Positions 14,402 to 21,794 of a stretch of DNA of 21,794 bases are shown in pieces (position 1 is the stretch's first letter; every line of letters starts with the position of its first letter). The DNA is from a virus. Where the stretch lies: positions 1-21,794 of IMG/VR virus record IMGVR_UViG_3300036715_004281; one strand, 5' to 3'. The notes under the pieces are model-generated. The model was given only the letters and a program-made list of their open reading frames with translations. It was not told the origin of the DNA and searched no databases. The position numbers and the translations under genes were made by a program.

Positions 14402-14731
14402 TCAGGCGATCTGCGCCGCCGCTTCCCAGGCCAGCCACGCCTCTGCCCGCCGCAAGGCGTCCCAGCTCATCGCTACCGCCATCGTCGGGGCCGCGAGACG
14501 CCGCCGGATCTCCTCCTGGACCACGATGGCCAGGCCACCCCCGAAGTGGATCAGGTGAGCCGCAGGAGAGGGGGTGATTGGTTGCGCAGCGATGTGGAGT
14601 TTCAGAGCGTCGAGGTGCTGGGGCGACACCAACACGACCTCGAAGGAGGATGGTGCAGCCTTGATCCTCCGCTTCATCTCCCGCACGTCGTCGAGGGAGA
14701 TTCTGCTCTCGAGGGTGCGCGGGAGGCTCAC
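14402..14731 (-). CDS. Hypothetical protein of the inverted cassette (109 aa)
   Basis: Second gene of a reverse-strand pair, starting at GTG (14731-14729) that overlaps the stop of the ribbon-helix-helix gene. The sequence begins MSLPRTLESRISLDDVREMK, continues with FEVVLVSPQHLDALKLHIAA and SPAAHLIHFGGGLAIVVQEE, and ends with an Ala/Trp-rich helix. That suggests a small alpha/beta fold. I do not recognise the family, so a toxin, an anti-defence factor or a virion-unrelated accessory protein remains open. It ends six bases from the convergent + strand gene without space for a terminator. Confidence 0.6.
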   Translation of the reverse strand: MSLPRTLESRISLDDVREMKRRIKAAPSSFEVVLVSPQHLDALKLHIAAQPITPSPAAHLIHFGGGLAIVVQEEIRRRLAAPTMAVAMSWDALRRAEAWLAWEAAAQIA

Positions 14732-14904
14732 GCCACCTTGCCCTGGTGGCGCCGATCGGCCATCTCGCGAATCGCTGTCCTGATGAGGTCAGACTCGTTG
14801 ACGGCCCCGGTCACCTCCTTCAGACGCTCGAGATCTTGCTGCGTGTCGGCGTGCGCCCTCACGCGGAGCAAGCGGAAGGGCTTGGGCTCGTGGTTGCTGC
14901 TCAT
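14728..14904 (-). CDS. Ribbon-helix-helix DNA-binding protein (58 aa)
   Basis: The peptide shows the CopG/Arc-type ribbon-helix-helix plan: a beta strand FRLLRVRAH (residues 10-18), helix A TQQDLERLKEVTG, then the turn and helix B NESDLIRTAIREMADR, and a basic tail. RHH proteins bind operators as dimers and are frequent antitoxins or small repressors. Two palindromes lie 31-68 bases upstream of its start, suggesting autoregulation. ATG is at 14904-14902 with GGGAGG directly abutting it, an unusually short spacing; no alternative upstream start exists in frame. It is coupled (GTGA) to the 109-residue gene behind it. Confidence 0.75.
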   Translation of the reverse strand: MSSNHEPKPFRLLRVRAHADTQQDLERLKEVTGAVNESDLIRTAIREMADRRHQGKVA

Positions 14905-14934
14905 CCTCCCTTCGTACCACGCACAGCACCCATC

Positions 14935-14949
14935 TGCTACGGAATAGCA
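14935..14949. promoter_or_regulatory. Operator-like palindrome 1 (TGCTA-N5-TAGCA)
   Basis: TGCTACGGAATAGCA has 5-base arms either side of a 5-base centre. It lies 31-45 bases before the ribbon-helix-helix ATG, and its centre (14942) is 22 bases, about two helical turns, from that of the second site. The same half-sites in the gap give an overlapping inverted pair (ATAGCA...TGCTAT, 14944-14962). Likely bound by the RHH product; promoter elements themselves could not be called. Confidence 0.6.
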
Positions 14950-14955
14950 TACCGT

Positions 14956-14972
14956 GTGCTATCCAATAGCAC
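14956..14972. promoter_or_regulatory. Operator-like palindrome 2 (GTGCTAT-CCA-ATAGCAC)
   Basis: A perfect 7-base inverted repeat with a 3-base centre, the stronger relative of palindrome 1. It lies in the AT-richer 143-base region (14905-15047) between the divergent genes starting at 14904 (-) and 15048 (+), so it could control either or both. The remaining 75 bases to 15047 show no further repeat and no promoter that I can call with confidence. Confidence 0.65.
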
Positions 14973-15047
14973 TCAGGTGACCCACGATAAAACCAACGAT
15001 CTTAGTCACTTGCGAGACTTACCCGTCCCGCGCATCCTGCGTGAGGC

Positions 15048-15758
15048 ATGTCGGGCTCGCTCCAGCTCACTCTCTCGGTCGTCACGGCCGATCCGTCTGC
15101 GGTCTCCTCGGCGCAGCAGGCACAGGTGCGCGACCCGGTGGCGTCAGTCCATGAGTACGTGGACCAGACTCCGCGCAACGTCTCGACGCCGGGCGCCCTC
15201 GGCGCAGCCTTTGTGATGCTGGAGACGCCGGTCCAGCAGGTCGAGCGCCTCGTCGCCGATCTGCCGCCCGGCACAGATCTCATCCTCCGCACAGGAGGCC
15301 TCCCCGCGGTCGTCGTCGGCACCGTCACGGGCGCCATCGCCCCCGCGGGCGGCGAGACGCTGGCCTTCCAGGTCGACGGCCTTGGGGCCGTCACCGCAAC
15401 CCTGCAGTCGGGGGATACCAACATCGCCCTCGCCGCCAAGCGGCTCAACTATGCCGCGGGCTCTCAGGTCGCGAGCCAGGACCCGATCACGGGCGGACTC
15501 CGCGTCGCGGGCCAGCTGACCGGCGGCGCGAGCGCGCAGGCCCGGGGCTGGCAGGCGGGGAGCGTGCAGCTGGTTTCGGGCTCCGCCCTCGGGCTGCTCG
15601 GCCTCGTCCCGGGCACGACCTGGGGCGCGGGCGACGACCAGCGCCTCGGTGCGGGCCCCTTCGCAAAACCCTTCCCCGCCGCGGCCTTGCCCCGGCGCAT
15701 CGAGCTCTCGGGCACGTCGTCCGGGGCGAAATTCTGGATCGCCGGCAAGGCGAGCTGA
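15048..15758 (+). CDS. Beta-rich virion protein with a sheath-type insertion domain (236 aa)
   Basis: Residues ~101-190 (GGETLAFQVDG ... ALGLLGLVPGT) follow the same strand order as residues ~180-255 of the tail sheath at 20663 (GGEVLGLALDSG ... ATTLGLAAGT): a GGE-x-L strand, a VTAT/VTF strand, a helix with an RxN/RIN, a strand, a Gly-rich loop and a final LGL. This beta domain is known as an add-on in phage tail proteins. Residues 1-100 and the tail (RIELSGTSSGAKFWIAGK) are unrecognised. ATG 15048 has GAGG only one base away; an in-frame TGA just upstream excludes an earlier start. Probably a virion surface or neck protein. Confidence 0.65.
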   Translation: MSGSLQLTLSVVTADPSAVSSAQQAQVRDPVASVHEYVDQTPRNVSTPGALGAAFVMLETPVQQVERLVADLPPGTDLILRTGGLPAVVVGTVTGAIAPAGGETLAFQVDGLGAVTATLQSGDTNIALAAKRLNYAAGSQVASQDPITGGLRVAGQLTGGASAQARGWQAGSVQLVSGSALGLLGLVPGTTWGAGDDQRLGAGPFAKPFPAAALPRRIELSGTSSGAKFWIAGKAS

Positions 15759-15768
15759 GGACACCACC

Positions 15769-16188
15769 ATGACCACGACTCGCGCCGCGATCGACCGCGG
15801 CGACACCAACAACCTCCCCGCCGCGATGCGCCTCAGCAAGGCTGGCAGCGTCCTGCATGCCGGCGGCGTCCGCATCCAGCGCGACGTGGGCCTCGCCGTC
15901 ACGGGCGACGCCACGGCGCCGAAGTACACCATCAAGAAGCTCCTCTTCTGCGAGGTGACGGGCGGCTCGGGCGGCAACGAGGAGAAGGCCCCGGTGCTCC
16001 GCGGCGCCACCGTCGCCGCTCACCAGGCCGCGCCCGCGGCCGACGGCAAGACCATCGGCTTCTACGCCTCCGAGGTGACAGGCCCGCTTGCCGTCGCCGA
16101 GATCCACTACACGACCACCGACCCGGTCAAGGACGAGGACGGCAACGTCGCCCAGCTCTTCGACGACACCAAGACGGGGCTCATCTGA
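15769..16188 (+). CDS. Hypothetical virion protein, possible head decoration (139 aa)
   Basis: ATG 15769 follows a GAGG eight bases upstream and ends one base into the scaffold gene's start. The sequence begins MTTTRAAIDRGDTNNLPAAM and is mostly predicted beta: VLHAGGVRIQRDVGLAVTG, KYTIKKLLFCEVTG, GPLAVAEIHYTTTDP. No family recognised. Small beta proteins just before scaffold and capsid genes are often decoration proteins, which is the basis for the suggestion. The larger in-frame reading from 15649 overlaps the previous gene and is not used. Confidence 0.6.
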   Translation: MTTTRAAIDRGDTNNLPAAMRLSKAGSVLHAGGVRIQRDVGLAVTGDATAPKYTIKKLLFCEVTGGSGGNEEKAPVLRGATVAAHQAAPAADGKTIGFYASEVTGPLAVAEIHYTTTDPVKDEDGNVAQLFDDTKTGLI

Positions 16189-16910
16189 TGCCCGCCTTCA
16201 TGCGACTCGCTCTCGGGATGGCCATCCTGATGAACGCGGCCACGGGCGGCGAGGGGGCTGGCGCCGGTGGTGCGGCCGTGGGCGCTGCTGGGGCTGGGGC
16301 CGCCGGCGCAGGCGCCGCTGCCCAACAGACCCCCGCGCCCCCCGCCTTCGATGCACAGAAGGCCAAGGCTGAGGCCCGCGCCGAGACCCTTCGCGAGATG
16401 GGTTTCACCTCCGAGGAAGCCTACAAGGCTCACCTCGAGGAGAAGAAGGCTGCCGACGAGGAGAAGCGCAAGGCCGAGGACGCCAAGCTCTCGGACGGCG
16501 AGCGCCACAAGAAGCTCTACAACGAGGCACAGGAAGCGCGCGCCAAGACCGAATCCAAGTACGAGGCCGAGAAGGCCGCGCGCAAGGCGGCCGAGGACGC
16601 GCTCGCCCTCCGTGATCGCCTCGACACCCACGGCGTCGCGGCCGGCGAGCGCAAGTTCGTCGAGGTCGAGCTGCACGAGGCGGAAGGCCTGGCGAAGAAG
16701 GCCGGCCAGGCCTTCGACGAGGCGAAGTTCTTCGCCGACCTGCGGGCGAAGCGCCCCTACTTCTTCGGCTCCGCGGCCCAGGCCCAGGCCGCCACCACCG
16801 GCACGCGCCAGGTGGCCGCAGCCACCACGAAGGCGACGACGCAGAGCGGCTACGTCAATGCCGCCGAGATGACCGACGAGCAGTGGCGCGCCTGGAACCA
16901 GCACAACTGA
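16188..16910 (+). CDS. Scaffolding-like protein (240 aa)
   Basis: Placed directly before the capsid gene. After a short hydrophobic start and an Ala/Gly stretch (about residues 20-50) it becomes a long, highly charged helix (about residues 55-145; EEKKAADEEKRKAEDAKLSD, AKTESKYEAEKAARKAAED) of coiled-coil type. It then has a C-terminal region ending TDEQWRAWNQHN. Composition, helical charge pattern, length and gene order match phage scaffolds that assemble inside the prohead and leave it. The start ATG overlaps the previous stop by one base. Confidence 0.75.
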   Translation: MPAFMRLALGMAILMNAATGGEGAGAGGAAVGAAGAGAAGAGAAAQQTPAPPAFDAQKAKAEARAETLREMGFTSEEAYKAHLEEKKAADEEKRKAEDAKLSDGERHKKLYNEAQEARAKTESKYEAEKAARKAAEDALALRDRLDTHGVAAGERKFVEVELHEAEGLAKKAGQAFDEAKFFADLRAKRPYFFGSAAQAQAATTGTRQVAAATTKATTQSGYVNAAEMTDEQWRAWNQHN

Positions 16911-16937
16911 CCTCTGCCTCCCGTTTGGAGATAGCCC

Positions 16938-18428
16938 ATGTCCCTCGCTCTACTGCCCGGCGGCACCATCCCCTCGCTCGGCCTCCTCATCCTCAACAAT
17001 GCCCTGATCCGCAAGGGGAAGGACTCCCTCCGGCCCATGGCGCGCTACCGCGCCGACGCCGAGCGTGAGGAGCTGCCCCCAGGGATCGGCACCTCGCTGA
17101 ACTTCCAGCGCCTGGGCCTCCTCGACGTCAACCTGAAGCCCGCTGCGACGCTCGGCGCGACCGACCGCGGCTCGTACGAGGTCGAGCGCTACACGGCAAA
17201 CCCCCTGCCGTATGCCAACAGCGTCGACATCGACGCGATGACCGCCTACGTGCAGACCGTGGGGCGCAAGCCCGAGCAGGTCATCACCCGCCTGTCGGAG
17301 TGGTGCGGCCGCACCTCGAGCCGCGTCGCCCGCGGCAAGCTCTTTGGCGGCGCTTTTGCGGGCTTCACGATCATCCGCCGCACGCAGGGCTCGGGCACGA
17401 GCATCCTCCTGGTCGACAGCCTCTCGGGCTTCCGCTTCCAGTACCAGAGCGGCGCCCCGGTGGCGGTCTCGGCGACCAACGCCATTCCGATCACCATCGT
17501 CGCCGGCTCGACGATCACCAACCGCAAGGTGACGGGTTACACGCCTCTCGACGGCAACTACCCGGACGGACCCGGAGAGCTCACCCTCGACGGCAGCCTC
17601 GGCGCCTCGGTGGCCGCCGGCAGCTACGTCTTCGTCCAGCGCAACCCGAACGCGCTCACGCAAGCGCCGTACATGGTGCGCGCCGGGGGGCGTGCCTCGA
17701 GCGAGGCCATCCTCGCGACCGACTTCCCCGTCTATCGGGATATCCTGAAGATGCGGCAGCGCCTGGTCGACCGCGGCGTCATGCCGCACGCCTCGACCGG
17801 CACGTACCACCTGCACGTCGACGCGGCCTTCCGCGAGAAGATCACCGCCGACTCGGCGTACCAGGTGGCCTTCCAGGGCGCGGGGCTGTCGCCGATCTTC
17901 GGTGCGGGCTCCTTCTTCTCGGGCGCCGAGGGCATCACCATCCTCGAGAACAACGACAGCCCGGGCGTCGGCAAGGGGCACGAGGTCATCGTCGGCTCCG
18001 CGGGCTTCTCGGGCACGGGCGGCACGGGTTCCCCTGGCTCGAGCATCCAGATGCAGGACATCGGCCTGCCCCTCGTGAACAGCAGCGGCGTCGTGATCCG
18101 CCGGGCCATCATGACCGGCGAGGAGGTCCTCACCGAGGCCTACATCGACCACCGCAAGGTGCTCGAGGCGGGCGGCGCGAAGCTCATCCACTCCTTCGGG
18201 GAGATGGCCAGCTACGACCTCAACGGCCGGCAGTTCCTCGCCGGGAACATGGACGGCTGGTGCCTCATGATCCGGCCGCCCCTCGACGAGCGGGCGATGG
18301 TCTCGACCGTGTCGGTGATCAACTACTTTGACTTCGTCCTGCCGAGCGACGTGCTGTCGGCGGCGAACGCGAACGACACGACGCCGTTCAAGCGCGCGAT
18401 CGGCCTCGAGTACGGCAGCGACTGGTGA
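16938..18428 (+). CDS. Major capsid protein (496 aa)
   Basis: The largest virion protein of the segment, after the scaffold and before the neck genes. ATG 16938 has GGAG seven bases upstream (16927-16930), a strong initiation site. The sequence has an N-terminal arm (SLGLLILNNALIRKGKDSL), basic and acidic segments near residue 40, several beta-rich stretches, and HLHVDAAFREKITADSAY, with a C-terminal part rich in Asp/Asn, consistent with a HK97-fold shell protein of the larger (about 500-residue, P22- or N4-gp56-like) type. The call rests on position and length more than on one diagnostic motif. Confidence 0.75.
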   Translation: MSLALLPGGTIPSLGLLILNNALIRKGKDSLRPMARYRADAEREELPPGIGTSLNFQRLGLLDVNLKPAATLGATDRGSYEVERYTANPLPYANSVDIDAMTAYVQTVGRKPEQVITRLSEWCGRTSSRVARGKLFGGAFAGFTIIRRTQGSGTSILLVDSLSGFRFQYQSGAPVAVSATNAIPITIVAGSTITNRKVTGYTPLDGNYPDGPGELTLDGSLGASVAAGSYVFVQRNPNALTQAPYMVRAGGRASSEAILATDFPVYRDILKMRQRLVDRGVMPHASTGTYHLHVDAAFREKITADSAYQVAFQGAGLSPIFGAGSFFSGAEGITILENNDSPGVGKGHEVIVGSAGFSGTGGTGSPGSSIQMQDIGLPLVNSSGVVIRRAIMTGEEVLTEAYIDHRKVLEAGGAKLIHSFGEMASYDLNGRQFLAGNMDGWCLMIRPPLDERAMVSTVSVINYFDFVLPSDVLSAANANDTTPFKRAIGLEYGSDW

Positions 18429-18431
18429 CGT

Positions 18432-18869
18432 GTGACGCCCTCGAGCTGGACCGACCCCGAGTACGCCCTGGTGGCCAAGGCACTGCTCTATCCGGGCTCC
18501 CGGACGGTGGCGGTGATCTCCGGCTATTCGGGGTCCGTGCCCGTGGCCTGGCAGCTCGACGGGCGGCTCGCCCAGCTTGATCCGTCGGCAAAGGAGGACG
18601 CGCTCCTCCTGGCTCGCCAGATCCAGGTCGCGGAGGACAGGCTCCTCGCCGGCGCCCTCGGCGGCGCGGGGGGCAGCTGCGGCGCAGGGCGCGGGGCTAT
18701 CCTCCAAGTCGACTCGATCCGCTTCGACCCGCGCCTCGGCCGCACCGAGACGGAGGCCCTGATCGCTCGGGCCCGGGAGCGCCTCGCAGCCCTCGTCGAC
18801 TTCGTCATCAACCCGAACCGCACCGGCCTCGGCGCGGGCGGCGGCGTCGGGGGGACGTGGTCGCCATGA
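18432..18869 (+). CDS. Head-tail connector/neck protein (145 aa)
   Basis: GTG 18432 starts 3 bases after the capsid stop. The protein has a short N-terminal beta segment (PEYALVAKALLYPGSRTVAV), a helical core (AKEDALLLARQIQVAEDRLL) and a Gly-rich tail. The length and place immediately after the capsid gene match the small connector proteins that cap the portal. No diagnostic motif. The TGA overlaps the ATG of the next gene (18866). Confidence 0.55.
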   Translation: MTPSSWTDPEYALVAKALLYPGSRTVAVISGYSGSVPVAWQLDGRLAQLDPSAKEDALLLARQIQVAEDRLLAGALGGAGGSCGAGRGAILQVDSIRFDPRLGRTETEALIARARERLAALVDFVINPNRTGLGAGGGVGGTWSP

Positions 18870-19378
18870 GCTTCTACAGCGACCTGGCGCGCGACGTGGC
18901 GAGCATCCGTGGGGAGACCTACGGCTGCCTCGGCCTGCGTCCCTACCGGGTCTTTGCCGTCCTCGCGGGGTGGACCGGGCCCGAGGTGGGGCGCGGCACG
19001 CGGCAGATCCTCTCCCGCACCGAGCTTGGCTGCGGCAAGGCCTGCGACGGCGCCGTGGCGCCCCCGTCCCTCGTCCTCGCCGGCAGCTGGTCGCGCGCCA
19101 TGCACGGCGTCGTCGAGGAGGGCACGGCGATGCTCGAGGGACTCGACCCGACCTATGCCGAGAGCTTTCTCGCCCCCTACGCCTCCCTCGCGCCGGGCCA
19201 GGAGAGCTGGATCGAGGTCCGCCAGGATGGCGGCGCGGCCGTGCGACGCTTCACCATCACGGGCGTCCCCTTCCTCGACGCCAAGCGCTTCGGGTGGGTG
19301 CTGCGCCTGTCCACGCAGGAGCCCTCGGGCCCCTTCGCCGGCGAGCAGCTCGACGACCAGGGGGACGTCACACCATGA
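18866..19378 (+). CDS. Neck/head-completion protein, unassigned (170 aa)
   Basis: ATG 18866 overlaps the preceding TGA and replaces an in-frame GTG at 18857. Beta-rich with segments GLRPYRVFAVLAGWTGPEV, ESWIEVRQDGGAAVRRFTIT and GWVLRLSTQEPSG; it looks like a small beta domain of the kind found in head-completion or tail-adaptor proteins. No family recognised. It ends with another ATGA overlap, keeping it coupled to the next gene. Confidence 0.55.
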   Translation: MSFYSDLARDVASIRGETYGCLGLRPYRVFAVLAGWTGPEVGRGTRQILSRTELGCGKACDGAVAPPSLVLAGSWSRAMHGVVEEGTAMLEGLDPTYAESFLAPYASLAPGQESWIEVRQDGGAAVRRFTITGVPFLDAKRFGWVLRLSTQEPSGPFAGEQLDDQGDVTP

Positions 19379-19932
19379 CGACGCGCGTCTCTCCGGCTGG
19401 CTTCGCGGCGGCCCTGCGCCGCCTCAAGGAGACCCTCCCCGGGGCCGTCGAGGACGCCATGGTCGAGGGCGCCCAGCAGCTCGGCGGCGCTCTCGTGCAG
19501 CGCGAGATCGCCAGCACGGGGCCCCACCAGCCCGTCGACCAGGGCCAGTACAAGGCCGGCTGGCAGGTCACCGAGGTCAAGGGTGGCGCCATCGTCGGCA
19601 ACTCGACCCAGCAGGCGGTGTGGATGGAGCGCGGCCGCGGCCCGGGGCCCGTGCCGTTCAGCGCCATCCTCGCGTGGGTGAAGCGCAAGGGCTTCGCCAA
19701 GGCCAAGGCCAAGGAGGCCGCCAAGGGCCGCGGGCGCGACGCACAGGGGCGCTTCAAGGGCGCCTCGAAGAGCGAGATCGAGGATGCCGAGGTGGCCGCG
19801 GCCCACGCGATCACGGCCAGCATCGCGAGGAAGGGCATCGAGCCCCGGTGGGTGCTGCGCCGCGCCCTCACCGCGCTCGGGCCCTCGCTCAAGAGAATTA
19901 TCCGCCGGCGGCTGCGCGAGGTACGCCCATGA
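19375..19932 (+). CDS. HK97 gp10-like tail completion protein (185 aa)
   Basis: Recognisable as the HK97 gp10/'tail completion' type: HQPVDQGQYKAGWQVTEVKG is the V-D-x-G-x-Y/L-x-x-GW motif, followed by GNSTQQAVWMERGRGPGPVP (the strand and 'x-E-x-GRGPG' turn) and AILAWVKRKG, then a basic Lys-rich insert. These proteins sit between capsid and tail. ATG 19375 overlaps the previous stop, and its TGA overlaps ATG 19929. A longer in-frame reading from 18970 would lie over the preceding gene and is not real. Confidence 0.72.
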   Translation: MTTRVSPAGFAAALRRLKETLPGAVEDAMVEGAQQLGGALVQREIASTGPHQPVDQGQYKAGWQVTEVKGGAIVGNSTQQAVWMERGRGPGPVPFSAILAWVKRKGFAKAKAKEAAKGRGRDAQGRFKGASKSEIEDAEVAAAHAITASIARKGIEPRWVLRRALTALGPSLKRIIRRRLREVRP

Positions 19933-20666
19933 CGGTCCGCGACGACGCGGCGCTCGAGCTGGCGACCCTCGCCGGCGACCTGGTCGTGCCCCGCGCGGAC
20001 ACCGTGGCGGAGCTGACCCCCGAGCGGGCGGTCCTCACCTCGCTCGCCCGCCACCTCGCCCGCCTCGAGGCCCGCGTCGAGAACGACAGCGGCGCGCCCA
20101 CGGGCCTGCGCCTCGTCTCCGTCTCGAGCCGCTGGCCCCAGGGCACCAGCTCGGCTCTCTACCCCTCGGCCGTGGTGCTCCCCGTCACCTCGACCGAGTG
20201 GGCCACCAAGATCGGGTCGCCGGTCAGGGACAGCGAGGGCCGCGACGTCATCTCCGCCGACGACCAGCAGGCGCTCTGGCTGCTCGGCGAGGACACGGGC
20301 CTGGCCTGCGTCCACATCTTCGCGACCAACGAGCCCCACCGGGGCGCGCTGCGCCAGGCCGTCCAGGACGCCCTCTTCGGCACCATCGACCAGCGCAAGG
20401 GCCTCCGGCTCCCGCTGCCCGAGGCCTTCCTGCCTCCGGCCTTCCAGGGGCTCCTCGAGCCCTCCTCCTTCCCCCGCGGCTACGTCGCCTTCGACCACTC
20501 CGAGCTGGTCGCCGACGACCAGGCCGGCGCCGGCGGGATGTGGCGGGCCGACGTCTTCGTCCGCTGGCAGGCCCCCCGCGTCGCGGCCCGCTCGCGCCTG
20601 CCCGACCTCCGCACCGAGACCACCATCCGCGTCCTTCCCGCTGGCCAGGAGATTCCGAGCCCATGA
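19929..20666 (+). CDS. Phage tail/neck protein before the sheath gene (245 aa)
   Basis: Not assigned to a named family. The N-terminus is a helix (DDAALELATLAGDLVVPRAD), followed by alpha/beta segments (GLRLVSVSSRWPQG, YPSAVVLPVTSTEW, CVHIFATNEPHRG) and a C-terminal strand pair (RADVFVRWQAPRVAA). Position between the gp10-like protein and the sheath suggests a tail terminator or adaptor (inference). ATG 19929 overlaps the previous stop and its own TGA overlaps the sheath ATG. Confidence 0.55.
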   Translation: MTVRDDAALELATLAGDLVVPRADTVAELTPERAVLTSLARHLARLEARVENDSGAPTGLRLVSVSSRWPQGTSSALYPSAVVLPVTSTEWATKIGSPVRDSEGRDVISADDQQALWLLGEDTGLACVHIFATNEPHRGALRQAVQDALFGTIDQRKGLRLPLPEAFLPPAFQGLLEPSSFPRGYVAFDHSELVADDQAGAGGMWRADVFVRWQAPRVAARSRLPDLRTETTIRVLPAGQEIPSP

Positions 20667-21794
20667 GCCTTCGTCGCTTCACCTCCCTCCCTTCCGCCGC
20701 CGTCCTCCTGGCGCTCAGCGGCGTCGTCATCGTTGACGCGCCGCCACCCACCCCGATCACCTCCGCGTCGTTCGGGAAGATCGCCATCGTGGGGGAATTC
20801 GAGGACGGCCCCTTCAACGTCCCGACCCCGCTGCTGACGAGCACCGATCAGGCGACGAACTTCGGTCTCCTCGGCTATTCGTACAACAACGGGGCGCAGA
20901 AGAACCGCAACGCCTGCGCCTTCCGCAGCGGCGGAAACGAGCTGTGGAACGGCAACGGGTGGCTCCAGTCGTCGAAGCTCTATTTCGGTGGCCTGTCGCT
21001 CGTCCGCGTCGACAGCTCGATCGGGCAGGTGGCCCTCACGCCGCGGGCCTTCGTCCAGGGGACGCAGAAGGGGCCCTTTACGCTCTCTGCGGGGTGGACG
21101 CTGCTCTTCAACCCCAACAGCACAGGGGTGGTGACGGCGACCTTCACGGCGACCGCCGCGAGTCTCTTGGCCGTGGGCGGTACCTACACCTCGTTCGTCG
21201 GGGGCGAGGTGCTCGGTCTGGCGCTCGACAGCGGGTCGACCTTCCTGGTCACCTTCCAGGCCTCGGACACGACCCTCGCCGCCATCGTCAGCCGGATCAA
21301 CACGACTTACGGCCAGACCATCGCGAGCAACGTCTCGAGCCAACTCAAGATCACGAGCCTTCGGCTGGGCAGCTCCTCGGCGGTGGCCTTCACTCCCTCG
21401 GCGGTGGCCACGACCCTCGGCCTTGCAGCGGGCACGGCGACGGCAGGCGCCGGGAACGTGGCCGACATCACGCAGGTCACGCAGACCGAACTGGCCGCCG
21501 TCGTGGTGGCCGCGTCTGCGGCGGCCAACACCGGGACGTCGCTCGTCACCGGGAGCCAGTCCTCGGATGGCTACCCCCGGATTGTCTCGCTGCTCGCCAG
21601 CTCGGGCACTCTGCAGATCACCGGCGGGACCGCGACGGCCGCCCTCGGTTTCAGGGTCAGCGCGCTCCTGGCCACCGCCGCCATCCCCGCCGGCGGCGTC
21701 ACCGTGGCGGCCGGCGCCCGGGCCTGGGACGGTTCGACGGCGAGCAAGACGGTCGTGCTGATGCAGACGACGAAGATCGCGGCTGGCTCGGTGG
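20663..21794 (+). CDS. Tail sheath protein, 5' part (at least 377 aa, runs off the end)
   Basis: The contractile-tail sheath subunit. The N-terminal signature is a VVIVDAPPPTPI strand, then FGKIAIVGEFEDGPFNVPTP and LTSTDQATNFGLLGY, as at the start of phage sheaths (the 'aivGe...GP...p' motif). From residue ~130 an inserted beta domain begins, with the GGEVLGL...RIN...LGL repeat at ~180-255 and a second partial one further on (GTLQITGGTATAALGF). The reading frame stays open to the last base. ATG 20663 overlaps the previous TGA. Its presence makes the phage a myovirus type. Confidence 0.85.
   Translation, partial: MSLRRFTSLPSAAVLLALSGVVIVDAPPPTPITSASFGKIAIVGEFEDGPFNVPTPLLTSTDQATNFGLLGYSYNNGAQKNRNACAFRSGGNELWNGNGWLQSSKLYFGGLSLVRVDSSIGQVALTPRAFVQGTQKGPFTLSAGWTLLFNPNSTGVVTATFTATAASLLAVGGTYTSFVGGEVLGLALDSGSTFLVTFQASDTTLAAIVSRINTTYGQTIASNVSSQLKITSLRLGSSSAVAFTPSAVATTLGLAAGTATAGAGNVADITQVTQTELAAVVVAASAAANTGTSLVTGSQSSDGYPRIVSLLASSGTLQITGGTATAALGFRVSALLATAAIPAGGVTVAAGARAWDGSTASKTVVLMQTTKIAAGSV

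Noticed and set aside
14746-15216. Forward-strand frame across the reverse cassette and intergenic region
   Set aside because: It crosses the operators and overlaps the start of the gene at 15048 in another frame. Its sequence is low-complexity Arg/Ser beyond the cassette, and the reverse-strand RHH protein is convincing.
16950-18707. A 585-codon open frame on the reverse strand across the capsid gene
   Set aside because: It mirrors the third-position GC pattern of the capsid gene, has an Ala/Arg/Gly/Val-biased composition and no family features. Similar long antisense frames occur over terL (8765-10501), portal (10261-11685) and MuF (12204-13838) for the same reason.

Overview
The window is a contiguous piece of a high-GC (roughly 70% by eye) tailed-phage genome or prophage. 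Nearly every base is coding, Shine-Dalgarno sites of the GGAGG type are visible, GTG starts are frequent, and every recognised stop codon except one is TGA. A portal/terminase/MuF head module and a contractile-tail sheath gene at the right edge make it a myovirus-type Caudoviricetes element. The host is probably a high-GC bacterium (Myxococcota, Actinomycetota or a high-GC proteobacterium are all possible); nothing visible fixes it. No integrase, tRNA, CRISPR array or insertion sequence was seen, so lifestyle is undetermined.

Region 1 (1-7061, + strand) is a replication and nucleotide-metabolism operon. Sixteen consecutive gene junctions use a 4-base ATGA or GTGA stop/start overlap, so it reads as one translationally coupled unit. 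It holds a PrimPol-VapE primase-helicase, an origin-like array of 9-base repeats just behind it (2820-3104), a DUF559-type nuclease, a dATP/dGTP diphosphohydrolase, a SLOG/DUF2493 protein, a RecU-like Holliday-junction nuclease, and several very small Cys-rich (zinc-ribbon) proteins, two of which are clear paralogues.

Region 2 (7058-14395) is packaging and portal: a probable small terminase, two unrecognised proline-rich proteins (one membrane-anchored), the large terminase, the portal, a zinc-ribbon protein, and a 617-residue MuF head protein. The MuF protein has a proline-rich linker and a C-terminal domain with an HEXXH metallopeptidase motif. It is followed at once by a very acidic 66-residue protein, an arrangement like phage MuF polymorphic toxins with an immunity gene.

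Region 3 (14402-15047) is the only reverse-strand segment: a two-gene cassette (a 58-residue ribbon-helix-helix protein, then a 109-residue unknown protein). An AT-richer intergenic region upstream carries two TGCTA-N5-TAGCA palindromes 22 bases apart, probably its operators. It looks like an accessory 'moron' or toxin-antitoxin-like insertion in the virion operon.

Region 4 (15048-21794, + strand) resumes virion genes: a beta-rich protein sharing a domain with the sheath, a small unknown protein, a coiled-coil scaffold, the major capsid protein, three neck/tail-completion genes, one further small protein, and the 5' part of the tail sheath gene, which runs off the end.
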